Positions 1 to 7,200 of a DNA stretch of 10,315 nucleotides are shown one piece after another. Position numbers and translations under genes: made by a program. Below the pieces are notes generated by a model. It was not told where the DNA came from, ran no database searches, and saw only the letters and a list, made by a program, of their open reading frames with translations. Positions within the stretch are counted from its first letter, which is position 1; the number at the start of each line of letters is the position of its first letter. Source of the DNA: Bacteroidales bacterium (GTDB lineage: Bacteria > Bacteroidota > Bacteroidia > Bacteroidales > UBA932); NCBI GenBank assembly GCA_017554135.1, contig JAFZIX010000067.1, forward strand, positions 1 through 10,315, read 5' to 3'.

Positions 1-1059
1 CTTCAGGAATTCCTGAGCACTGTGCAGACGGGGGCTCCAGGACATCTCGGAAACGTGAACGAGACCTTCGACACCGGGTTCGATCTCGATGAATGCGCCG
101 TAGTCGGCGATGAGAACGACCTTGCCGCTGACCTTGTCACCAACCTTGAGGTCCGGATTGAGCTTGTCCCAAGGATGGGCGCTAAGCTGCTTGAGACCGA
201 GGGCGATGCGCTTCTGCTGCTCGTTGAAGTCGAGAACCACGACCTTGATCTTCTCGTCGAGGGTGACGATTTCTTCGGGGTGGTTGACACGGCCCCAACT
301 GAGATCGGTGATGTGGATGAGTCCGTCCACTCCGCCGAGGTCTACGAATACACCGTAGTTTGTAATGTTCTTGACCACGCCTTCGAGCACCTGGCCTTTC
401 TCGAGTTTGCCGATGAGTTCAGCGCGCTTTGCTTCCTGCTCTGCCTCGAGGAGAACCTTGTGGGAAACGACAACGTTCTTGCCTTCCTGATTGATCTTGA
501 CGATCTTGAAGTCGATGGTCTGGTCCACGAACTGATCATAGTCGCGGATGGGCTTGATGTCGATCTGGCTGCCGGGGAGGAATGCCTCGATGCCGAACAC
601 GTCCACGATCATACCGCCCTTGGTGCGGGTCTTGACATATCCCTTGACGATTTCGTCATTTTCAAATGCCTCGTTAACCCTATCCCAGGATTTGAGAGTG
701 CGTGCCTTCTTGTGGGAAAGCACCAACTGTCCCTTCTTGTCTTCTGCGTTTTCTACGTAGACTTCCACCTTGTCGCCGACTTTGAGGTCGGGATTGTAGC
801 GGAATTCAGGAGCAGCGATAACGCCCTCGCTCTTGCCACCGATGGTGACAACAACTTCGCGCTTGTTGACTGCCGTTACTTCTCCCTCGACAACTTCGCC
901 TTCCACGATCTTGGAAAGGGTCTGGTCGTAGGCCTTGCGGATTTCGTCCTTGTCGGCGGAATCATAGACGCCTGAGCCTTCGAATGCTTCCCAGTCGAAG
1001 TTCTCGGGAGCTACCGATGCGTTGAGCATCCCGGTTTCTTTTTTAATTTCTTCTGACAT
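1..1059 (-). CDS. rpsA: 30S ribosomal protein S1, N-terminal 353 residues (runs off left edge)
   Basis: Ribosomal protein S1 binds mRNA on the 30S subunit and helps recruit and unfold messages for initiation. Translating the minus strand from the ATG at 1059 gives 353 uninterrupted codons, and the frame is still open at base 1. Four S1 (OB-fold) repeats are visible: about residues 52-117, 135-202, 220-290 and 305-353, the last cut by the edge. Typical S1 signatures are NYGVFVDLGGVDGLIHITDL in repeat 3 and DYGAFIEIEPGVEGLVHVSE in repeat 4. The start MSEEIKKETG followed by an acidic stretch and FDWEAFEG is typical of Bacteroidota S1. Full-length family members have about 600 residues, so the C-terminal 40 percent or so is outside. 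No Shine-Dalgarno precedes the ATG; the region before it is AT-rich, as usual in this phylum. The gene is divergent from pnuC. Identification is secure. Confidence 0.97.
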   Translation of the reverse strand, partial: MSEEIKKETGMLNASVAPENFDWEAFEGSGVYDSADKDEIRKAYDQTLSKIVEGEVVEGEVTAVNKREVVVTIGGKSEGVIAAPEFRYNPDLKVGDKVEVYVENAEDKKGQLVLSHKKARTLKSWDRVNEAFENDEIVKGYVKTRTKGGMIVDVFGIEAFLPGSQIDIKPIRDYDQFVDQTIDFKIVKINQEGKNVVVSHKVLLEAEQEAKRAELIGKLEKGQVLEGVVKNITNYGVFVDLGGVDGLIHITDLSWGRVNHPEEIVTLDEKIKVVVLDFNEQQKRIALGLKQLSAHPWDKLNPDLKVGDKVSGKVVLIADYGAFIEIEPGVEGLVHVSEMSWSPRLHSAQEFLK

Positions 1060-1079
1060 AATAAGTTAAGTTGAACAAA

Positions 1080-1094
1080 TTAGTTGTTTGACAT
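1080..1094 (-). other. Possible mini-ORF in the rpsA leader (MSNN-stop)
   Basis: On the minus strand the predicted rpsA leader contains ATG TCA AAC AAC TAA, ending 20 nt before the rpsA ATG. Its beginning (taATGTCA) repeats the start context of rpsA itself (tATGTCA). It could act as a decoy start or an upstream reading frame, or be chance in an AT-rich leader. Only the sequence match is seen; function is inference. Confidence 0.2.
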
Positions 1095-1110
1095 TATGTT
1101 TTAACCTCTC

Positions 1111-1127
1111 CGCGGGACATGCCCGCG
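1111..1127 (-). promoter_or_regulatory. GC-rich hairpin in rpsA 5' leader
   Basis: CGCGGG (1111-1116) and CCCGCG (1122-1127) form a perfect 6-bp GC stem around a 5-nt loop. It lies inside an otherwise AT-rich leader. If transcription starts about 1136, as the -7 box predicts, the stem is 10-26 nt from the 5' end of the rpsA mRNA. No U-tract follows it in the transcript direction, so it is not a canonical terminator. It may stabilise the 5' end or belong to an autoregulatory leader; S1 represses its own synthesis in E. coli, but nothing here shows that mechanism. Confidence 0.5.
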
Positions 1128-1139
1128 CGTAAGGGACTG

Positions 1140-1147
1140 CAAAGATA
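1140..1147 (-). promoter_or_regulatory. rpsA promoter, -7 box TATCTTTG
   Basis: The minus strand reads TATCTTTG, an exact match to the Bacteroidota -7 consensus TAnnTTTG. Transcription would start near 1136, giving a leader of about 77 nt before the rpsA ATG. No TTG at the expected -33 distance was found, so recognition may rest on the -7 box and the A/T-rich upstream tract. It is the mirror partner of the pnuC box at 1162-1169. Confidence 0.6.
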
Positions 1148-1161
1148 GATAATATTTTTCA

Positions 1162-1169
1162 TATATTTG
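1162..1169 (+). promoter_or_regulatory. pnuC promoter, -7 box TATATTTG
   Basis: TATATTTG matches TAnnTTTG exactly and ends only 5 nt before the ATG at 1175. With the usual start site 3-5 nt after the box, the transcript would begin at about 1173-1175, so the mRNA would have a leader of 0-2 nt. No good -33 TTG was found upstream. There is also no room for a riboswitch, such as the TPP riboswitch found before some vitamin transporter genes of this phylum. Confidence 0.55.
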
Positions 1170-1174
1170 CACCC

Positions 1175-1804
1175 ATGAACGAACATCTTTTTCTTACTGA
1201 TTTAGGTGCTGAAATCCTCAGTTACACCTCATCGGTTTTATTTGTCATCTATCTTGTCTTGCAGATATTCAAGCACAAAGCAATGTGGAATGTCTATATC
1301 CCCAGTTGCTTTGCCGCGATCATCACCTTCCTCGACAGCGCCACCTGGGCTTTCGCCGCACTCAACGTGTATTACGTGGCCATGGGAATCGTGGGCATCA
1401 AGAACTACAGGAACGTCGCCGCATCGGCCGTGAACGAAGATCCGAACCGCATCCTCCTCAACAGGCTTCCCAGGAGGGATCTCTTCATAGCGATCGGGCT
1501 TACCATCGTGGGCATCCCTGCACTGTACTTCCTCCTGACATACCTCCAGGACCACACTCCCCTGCTGGACGCAATAGTCACCACCCTGAGCATAATCGGC
1601 ACCTGGTGGCTCACGAAATCCTACATCCAGCAATGGTGGCTGTGGATTATCGCCGATGTATTTGCAATCTGGATGAACCTGATACTGGTAGACCTCGGCT
1701 ACAAAGACAAACTGCCCTTCATCATAATGTTCGTCTTCTGCATCATCTCCTCCTGCATAGGTCTGGTGATGTGGAGCAAGAAAGGGAAGTACGTCAACGC
1801 CTAG
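1175..1804 (+). CDS. pnuC: PnuC-family vitamin transporter (nicotinamide riboside or related)
   Basis: PnuC proteins are small inner-membrane facilitators that take up nicotinamide riboside; relatives in Bacteroidota (PnuT) carry thiamine, so the substrate here is open. The 209-residue product has the family's usual length and about seven hydrophobic segments, at roughly residues 14-31, 40-57, 60-76, 103-122, 128-144, 153-173 and 180-199. Family-like stretches are ALNVYYVAMGIVGIKNY (62-78) and IIGTWWLTKSYIQQWWLWII (140-159), the latter matching the conserved 'GTWL...R/K..I..W..WI' region of PnuC. The ATG at 1175 is chosen because the next in-frame ATG falls after the first membrane segment and a -7 box sits just upstream. 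The stop codon (1802-1804) overlaps the stop codon of the opposite-strand hydrolase gene. The family call is firm; the substrate is not. Confidence 0.85.
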   Translation: MNEHLFLTDLGAEILSYTSSVLFVIYLVLQIFKHKAMWNVYIPSCFAAIITFLDSATWAFAALNVYYVAMGIVGIKNYRNVAASAVNEDPNRILLNRLPRRDLFIAIGLTIVGIPALYFLLTYLQDHTPLLDAIVTTLSIIGTWWLTKSYIQQWWLWIIADVFAIWMNLILVDLGYKDKLPFIIMFVFCIISSCIGLVMWSKKGKYVNA

Positions 1805-2721
1805 AACACAACCTCCAGACCATCATACGCCGCCTTCAGCGGGGTGGGAAGTTGAGCGTCAAGTTCGGCTTGGGTAGGATGCAGCGTGCGGGCAAGGTGA
1901 GTCAGATAAACATACTGTCCTTCCTGCATGATGAGACGCTTGCGCTTTAGAAGCATTTTCACTGTACGGTGAACGGTGTTCACGCTGGAGTGGGTAAAAA
2001 GGCGGTAGTCTTCATCCCCCTTTGCACCCATGCCCATTGTGGCTTCCATGATGAGGCCGGTAATAGGTGTTCCATCCTTCACGTGGGGATCGATGCCTGC
2101 GATACGGGCGGCAACCCCCATTATTCCACCGGTATCGGTTGCGTAAATCACACGCACGGGGCCCTTCTCTATCAGATAGATAAGCGCCTGCTCAGTGGCG
2201 TTAATGGCATGATTCGCAGGGAGTGCGGTGATGGCGATATCGCCGCAGACGGTGGTCTCCCCTATCCCCAGAGGAACAAGTTCGGGGACCGGAATGCCGG
2301 TTTTGGCAGATGCGTCATTCATGCTCTTCCACGCACGAGTGAGCCAGGTTTTACCCAGATATGCCTTGGAAACGCCAAGTTTAAGCAGGGCCTCCGGGTT
2401 ATAGTGATCGGCATGGGAGTGGGTGTAGAAGATGCACTCGGGCTTGCAGCCTTCCGGGAGCATATCCTCATCCGTAGGCGTGAAGTCTATGAGTATGCGG
2501 TTGTCGAGCAGCACGCTGCTGAGCCTGCGATGCTCTCCCCTGTCGTCCGGGCCCTTCCAGTCGGCAGCACCGGTGCCGAGGAAGCGGACATGCAGGCCGC
2601 TTTCCTTCTTCCCGGTCTTTTTCTTGTCCATGAAGAATGGGTTGGCATGGACGCCGGTTTCAGCGACTGCTGCAGCCGCAGCGGTAGCGCCCACTGTGCG
2701 TAAAAAATTTCTCCTATCCAT
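1801..2721 (-). CDS. Tat-exported metallo-beta-lactamase-fold hydrolase
   Basis: The 306-residue product begins with a twin-arginine signal (DRRNFLRTVG, residues 2-11) and an alanine-rich hydrophobic core to about residue 22. It should therefore be exported already folded, probably with its metals bound. The mature part is a metallo-beta-lactamase fold. The first strand has FLGTGAADW (47-55). The metal motif HSHADH (101-106) supplies H101, H103, D105 and H106. Further likely ligands are H171 (PANH), D196 (ATDTGG) and H275 (THLAR), so the two-metal site looks complete. The pattern resembles PhnP-like phosphodiesterases and related Lactamase_B_2 hydrolases more than true beta-lactamases; the substrate is unknown. 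The ATG overlaps the end of the sigma gene by 8 nt (ATGGATAG), implying one transcript and coupled translation. The 3' end overlaps the pnuC stop by 4 nt, leaving no space for a terminator. Confidence 0.88.
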   Translation of the reverse strand: MDRRNFLRTVGATAAAAAVAETGVHANPFFMDKKKTGKKESGLHVRFLGTGAADWKGPDDRGEHRRLSSVLLDNRILIDFTPTDEDMLPEGCKPECIFYTHSHADHYNPEALLKLGVSKAYLGKTWLTRAWKSMNDASAKTGIPVPELVPLGIGETTVCGDIAITALPANHAINATEQALIYLIEKGPVRVIYATDTGGIMGVAARIAGIDPHVKDGTPITGLIMEATMGMGAKGDEDYRLFTHSSVNTVHRTVKMLLKRKRLIMQEGQYVYLTHLARTLHPTQAELDAQLPTPLKAAYDGLEVVF

Positions 2722-3232
2722 TATTCTCGACTATTCGTTTTATATCTTCAAGCACGCGGCCGATTTCACGTCGGATCTTTCGTGGGGTATAGCCGTATTT
2801 GAGGGCTATTTCCCTGTGGCTGAGGCCGTCGAAGCGACTCGCGCAGAAAATCTCCCGCCTGGCGGCAGGAATGCCGTCCAGATAGCGGGACAGTTCCCTC
2901 TCGATTTCTCCGCTCGAAACCCATGCCGGTTCTTCGCTTTCCAGAATCGCCAAATCCGCCTTGAGCCGGGCATCCACAATCCGCTGGCGTGCCGCCCTGT
3001 CCCGCAGGTAGTTCAGGCAGCGGTTGCGCACCATTGTATAGAGATACATCTGCGGACTATTCTGCGGCTGCGACTGCGGAATTTCTCTACGGTCCCAATA
3101 TTTTGTAAACACGTCGGCCACAATGTCTTCCGCCACAAGAGTGTCGTGCACATAGGAGTTGGCAAGGGCCACGAGACGAGGCCTGTATTCCGTGAAAAGA
3201 CGGGAAAACTCCGATGAACTTATTGAACTCAT
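2714..3232 (-). CDS. ECF-family RNA polymerase sigma factor
   Basis: ECF sigma factors direct RNA polymerase to a small regulon and are held inactive by a membrane anti-sigma factor. The 172-residue product has the two-domain ECF layout. Sigma region 2 spans about residues 8-80, with the core-binding stretch AEDIVADVFTKYW (34-46) and the DNA-melting and -10 recognition helix YLYTMVRNRCLNYLRDR (63-79). Sigma region 4 spans about 108-165, with a helix-turn-helix in DGLSHREIALKYGYTPRKIR (135-154). Length is normal for the family. It is divergent from the FecR-type anti-sigma gene, with 91 bp between the starts, so its target is presumably the SusCD operon on the other strand. Translation of the downstream hydrolase gene is coupled to its end. 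The ATG at 3232 lies 7 nt after a -7 box. Confidence 0.93.
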   Translation of the reverse strand: MSSISSSEFSRLFTEYRPRLVALANSYVHDTLVAEDIVADVFTKYWDRREIPQSQPQNSPQMYLYTMVRNRCLNYLRDRAARQRIVDARLKADLAILESEEPAWVSSGEIERELSRYLDGIPAARREIFCASRFDGLSHREIALKYGYTPRKIRREIGRVLEDIKRIVENNG

Positions 3233-3239
3233 GCTTCTG

Positions 3240-3267
3240 CAAATTTATTAACATTTTTTTAATACAA
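3240..3267 (-). promoter_or_regulatory. Promoter of the sigma-hydrolase operon (TTG ... TAAATTTG)
   Basis: On the minus strand TAAATTTG (3247 to 3240) matches the Bacteroidota -7 consensus TAnnTTTG. A TTG (3267 to 3265) lies 17 nt upstream as a candidate -33 element, and the spacer is A/T-rich. The box ends 7 nt before the sigma ATG, predicting a leader of only about 4 nt. This suggests the sigma gene is transcribed by the housekeeping polymerase rather than only by its own product. Confidence 0.55.
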
Positions 3268-3290
3268 GGGGGGCGTTATGCTGTTTTCAA

Positions 3291-3310
3291 GTGTTATTAT
3301 TATGTAACAC
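3291..3310. repeat. Perfect inverted repeat GTGTTA-N8-TAACAC upstream of the anti-sigma gene
   Basis: GTGTTA (3291-3296) and TAACAC (3305-3310) are exact inverted copies separated by 8 nt, ending 13 nt before the anti-sigma ATG at 3324. The symmetry and position fit either an operator in the divergent region or a weak hairpin in the operon leader. The remainder of the 3233-3323 region contains a T7 run (3254-3260), a G6 run (3268-3273) and no TAnnTTTG box on the plus strand. Function is inferred from position only. Confidence 0.45.
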
Positions 3311-3323
3311 TAAGACCGCATCC

Positions 3324-4280
3324 ATGGATTTATACGGACTTATCCGTTATTTTAACGGAGACTCGACGGCAAAAGAATCTGCCGAAGTAGAGCGTTGGCT
3401 GGAGAACGACACCGACGGTTCCCGCCTTGCTCTCTATAAAGATGCACGCAAAATTTTCGAAGCCACACTTATGCAACCTGCGCCCGTGGCAGCCAATCAA
3501 CGCAGGATCGCCTCAAACTGGAGACGGATTGCCTCTGGAGCAATAGGCATAGCCGCCGCGTTTGCACTTGTCTTTATTTCTGTGCGCGCGGGCCGGGAGG
3601 GCATGCAGCGGGAAATCCAGTCACTCAGCGAAAACGTCCGCGTACCTGCCGGACGCACCCTCGAACTCACCCTCGAGGACGGCACCCGCGTTTGGCTCAA
3701 CTCCGATTCCGAAATATCCTACCCCAAAATATTCGGGAACAAGTCCCGCCGGCTGGAACTCATACATGGCGAAGTTCTCCTGGAGGTGAGCAAAGATGAG
3801 CAGAGGCCTTTCACGGTGAAAACCCCGACTGCAGACATTAAAGTTTATGGCACCCGTTTCAGCGTTTTGTATGACCCCGAAAAGGGCATTTTTGAAACAT
3901 CCCTCTTTCGCGGAAGCATAGGAGTGACACCTGCGGACGGCTCCCACGGGGAATACAGGTTGAAGAGCGGCCAGAGCCTGTCGGCATGCAGCGATGGCAC
4001 CTGGACTCTTGGCAGCATCGACACGGAAACCGGCGCAGCCGACTGGATAGACGGGCTGGTAAACATCGCAGGAAGCGACTTCCGCATCCTCATGGAGCGT
4101 CTCGAGAAAGCCTTCGGCACAACTATTATCATTCAGCGGAAGGATCTCCCCGAATATGATATTTCCCGTGGCCGCGTGAGGGTTGTGGACGGTATAGACC
4201 ATGCCCTCGACGTGATTGAACTCGCAGCAGATTTCAAATACAAGCATGACTATAACACTGATACAATAATCATCAAGTAA
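3324..4280 (+). CDS. FecR-type transmembrane anti-sigma factor
   Basis: FecR-type proteins hold an ECF sigma factor at the inner membrane and release it when an outer-membrane transporter signals substrate. The 318-residue product has a cytoplasmic sigma-binding part (about 1-68), one membrane helix (about 70-87, SGAIGIAAAFALVFISV), and a periplasmic FecR domain (about 102-205). The FecR domain carries RVPAGRTLELTLEDGTRVWL (106-125), GEVLLEVSKDEQRPFTVKTP (149-168) and KVYGTRFSVL (173-182). The C-terminal segment (about 246-318) matches the DUF4974-like domain common in Bacteroidota anti-sigma factors. I start at the ATG at 3324 because MDLYGLIRYFNGD is a family-like N-terminus. An in-frame GTG at 3291 would add 11 residues read from the inverted repeat. 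The stop is 1 nt before the susC ATG, so translation is probably coupled. The cognate sigma factor is most likely the divergent neighbour. Confidence 0.92.
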   Translation: MDLYGLIRYFNGDSTAKESAEVERWLENDTDGSRLALYKDARKIFEATLMQPAPVAANQRRIASNWRRIASGAIGIAAAFALVFISVRAGREGMQREIQSLSENVRVPAGRTLELTLEDGTRVWLNSDSEISYPKIFGNKSRRLELIHGEVLLEVSKDEQRPFTVKTPTADIKVYGTRFSVLYDPEKGIFETSLFRGSIGVTPADGSHGEYRLKSGQSLSACSDGTWTLGSIDTETGAADWIDGLVNIAGSDFRILMERLEKAFGTTIIIQRKDLPEYDISRGRVRVVDGIDHALDVIELAADFKYKHDYNTDTIIIK

Positions 4281-4281
4281 A

Positions 4282-7200
4282 ATGAAGTACAAGATTCTCA
4301 TTTTCCTAATGTTGCTTTTTGGCGCGGAGGCGTTCGCGACGTCTTCCGGCCAGAATGGCATCACCCTTTCAAGAAAAGGGGCGACCGTATCGGAGATACT
4401 GGATGCCGTTGAAGCCCAAAGCGGCTTCATCTTCGTCACCTCCGGAGCAGACCTCACAATGACAAGGGACATCGACGTGCGGAATGCCAGTATCGATGAG
4501 GTACTCCGCAAACTATTCGCCGGAACGGACATCAACTGGACCGTTTCGGGGGTAAATGTTTATCTGTCAAAGCGGGAAAAAGGTACCGCTGCGCAGGATC
4601 ACGGCTCCACTGAGGTGAGAGGCCGCATAGTGGATTCGGACGGTGCGCCGCTACCCGGAGCCAGTATAATCATTGATGGCACCAACAATGGCGTCATGGC
4701 TGGTCCGGACGGGCGCTTCGTGCTCTCCGGAGTCCCCTTTCCCGTGAATGTAACCATCTCATTCATAGGTCTTCAGGACAAGCGCATCACCTTTACCGGC
4801 AGCGAAAAGGACCTGCTCATTACCTTGCTCGACACACAGAATGTGCTCGACGACGTAGTAGTCGTGGGTTACGGCACCCAGCGCAGGGTGAACGTCACCG
4901 GTGCGGTTGCGGTAGTGGATGGCAAGGACCTTAACAATCGTCCCGTCACCAACACGGCCATAGCCCTTCAGGGTGCGGATCCCGGCCTGCTGATGACCAT
5001 GGGCAATGGTTCAATCGAAGGACGCCAGTACTCCATGCGCATCCGCGGCCAGGTGTCCCTCAACTCCGGTTCTCCTCTGGTGCTTATAGACGGCATCGAG
5101 GGTAATCTTGAGAATGTCAACCCCAACGACATCGAATCCGTTTCCATACTCAAGGATGCATCCGCATGTGCGGTTTACGGAGCAAAGGCTTCCGCGGGTG
5201 TGGTGCTGATTACCACCCATAGCGGCACCGAAGGCAAATCCCGCATCACCTATAACGGCCGTGTCGGCGTTTCCATGAACACGACCTCCACGGACTTCAT
5301 TACCACCGCCTGGGATTACACAAATCTCACCAATGAATTCTACAACTACTACAGGGGCATCAATGCATGGACCTTCACGGACGAACAGATGCAGATGATG
5401 TACGACCGCCGGAACGACAAAACCGAGAACCCGGACCGTCCCTGGATCATCCCTGATGAAAGCGGACTATACAAATATGTATATCTGGGTAATTTCGACT
5501 GGTACGGCTATCTGTTCAAGCGCGAACGTCCCGAGACCGAGCATAACATTACCATCTCCGGAGGCAACGAGAAGATACAGCATTACACCTCGGCCCGTTA
5601 CCTTTATCGCGAAGGCGTATTCAATGCCGGTGCAGCGGATATCTGGAACAGTTTCGACGTCCGTTCCAAGGTAGATGCGAAACTCACCCCCTGGCTGCGT
5701 TCCAGCACCAACATCAGTTATGAGCGCAGCAAGTACACTTATGGCGGATTCTACGAGCAGGATGGCTCCGACGAAGCAGTGCTCAGCGGGCACAGCGCCT
5801 TCTACAATGCCAACCAGAACATCTCGCCCGCGTATGTTCCTTTCAATCCCGACGGTTCCATCAACGTTCAGCCGGGCTTTATGGCGTTGAATGTTTCGCA
5901 ACTCGGCACCGGCCGCGTGCCCACATGGATGGATGGCCGCAACCACCATCAGAGGACTCGCGGCGCGCTGGTGCTCACGCAGCGCTTTACCTTCGACATT
6001 ACCAAGGGCCTGCAGTTCATTGCAGACTATTCATACAGGCGCAGGGACAATTTCTACAGTTATCGCAGCCTCCCGGTATCGAACGCTTACGACAACGTGA
6101 ACAAGAAGTATTATGATTATCCGGGCTATACCAGCGGCGCCGTTTACGACTTCTACAAAGAGTCCCGCATCTTCAACGACGGCAGCATAGCGAACGCTTA
6201 CCTGCAATACAAGGGCAGTTTCGGCAAGCATAACCTGGGCGGCACCTTCGGAGCCAACTTCGACGACTACCGCCAATCCACCCTCAGCGTCAAGCAGAAA
6301 GGCTCCCTCAGCGAATCCCTGTCCTACATCAACATGGCCAACGGCGAGATCGAGGGCCTCAGCGAGACCAACACATCCTACCGTACCCTTGGCATCTTCG
6401 GCCGTATCAATTACGACTACGCGGGCAAATATCTGCTTGAGATATCCGCCCGCTACGATGGTTCTTCCCGTTTCCCGGCAAAAGACCGCTGGGGGTTCTT
6501 CCCTTCCGTTTCTGCCGGATGGCGTATAAGCGAAGAGCCTTTCTGGGAGCCGCTTTCTGATTGGTGGAACAAGGCAAAACTGCGCCTTTCCTACGGCTCG
6601 CTCGGCAACCAGCAGGTGAGCAACTACTACTATTTCACCAAGGTGACCACGGGCAATATGAGCAACGTGACCTTCGACGGAAAGGAAAAGGCTGGATACG
6701 CCGGGATTTCTTCCCCCGTCTCCGACTCGCTTACCTGGGAAACGGTCGTTTCCTACAACGTGGGTCTTGACCTCGGGTTCCTGCGCGACAGACTCAACAT
6801 CCAGGCCGACGCCTATATCCGCGATACGAAAAATATGCTCACCACCTCCATCACCCTGCCCAGCGTCTACGGTGCTTCTTCCCCTAAGGAAAACGCCGCC
6901 GACATGCGCACGAAGGGATATGAGGTTTCGGCAAGTTGGCGCGACTCCTTTACGCTGCTCGGGTACAAGATGCACTACGGACTCACCGCTTCGTTCGGCG
7001 ACTATAAGACAATCATCACCCGTTACAACAATCCCACGAACCTGCTCTCCGACTACTACGAAGGCAGGACGCTCGGCGAGATCTGGGGCTACCATATCGA
7101 AGGCCTGTTTGCTTCCGACGAGGAAGCGGCGACCTACGCAGCCAACATCGATGACACATCCATCAACGGAACGGTTTACGGATGCGTCGCTCCTTATGAC

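Noticed and set aside
22..975. Long plus-strand open frame of 317 codons opposite rpsA
   Set aside because: It is the mirror of a highly biased S1 coding frame. The product is full of D/L/V/E runs, has no recognisable domain, and the minus strand encodes unmistakable S1 repeats.
1111..1127. Intrinsic terminator in the rpsA-pnuC intergenic region
   Set aside because: The GC stem has no adjoining T-run on either strand, and no upstream gene ends into this region because both neighbours diverge.
1060..1174. TPP or other riboswitch before the PnuC-family gene
   Set aside because: The pnuC -7 box is 5 nt from its ATG, leaving no room, and I found no TPP-type conserved pieces in this region.
1969..2703. 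Plus-strand open frame of 244 codons opposite the hydrolase
   Set aside because: The opposite strand carries a Tat signal and a complete HxHxDH metal site, and this frame has nothing recognisable.
3291..3323. GTG start adding 11 residues to the anti-sigma factor
   Set aside because: The added residues are read from the inverted repeat and the family N-terminus begins naturally at the ATG at 3324.
3621..4535. Minus-strand open frame of 304 codons across the anti-sigma/susC junction
   Set aside because: It is antisense to two well-supported genes and shows no domain or signal; it arises from codon bias.
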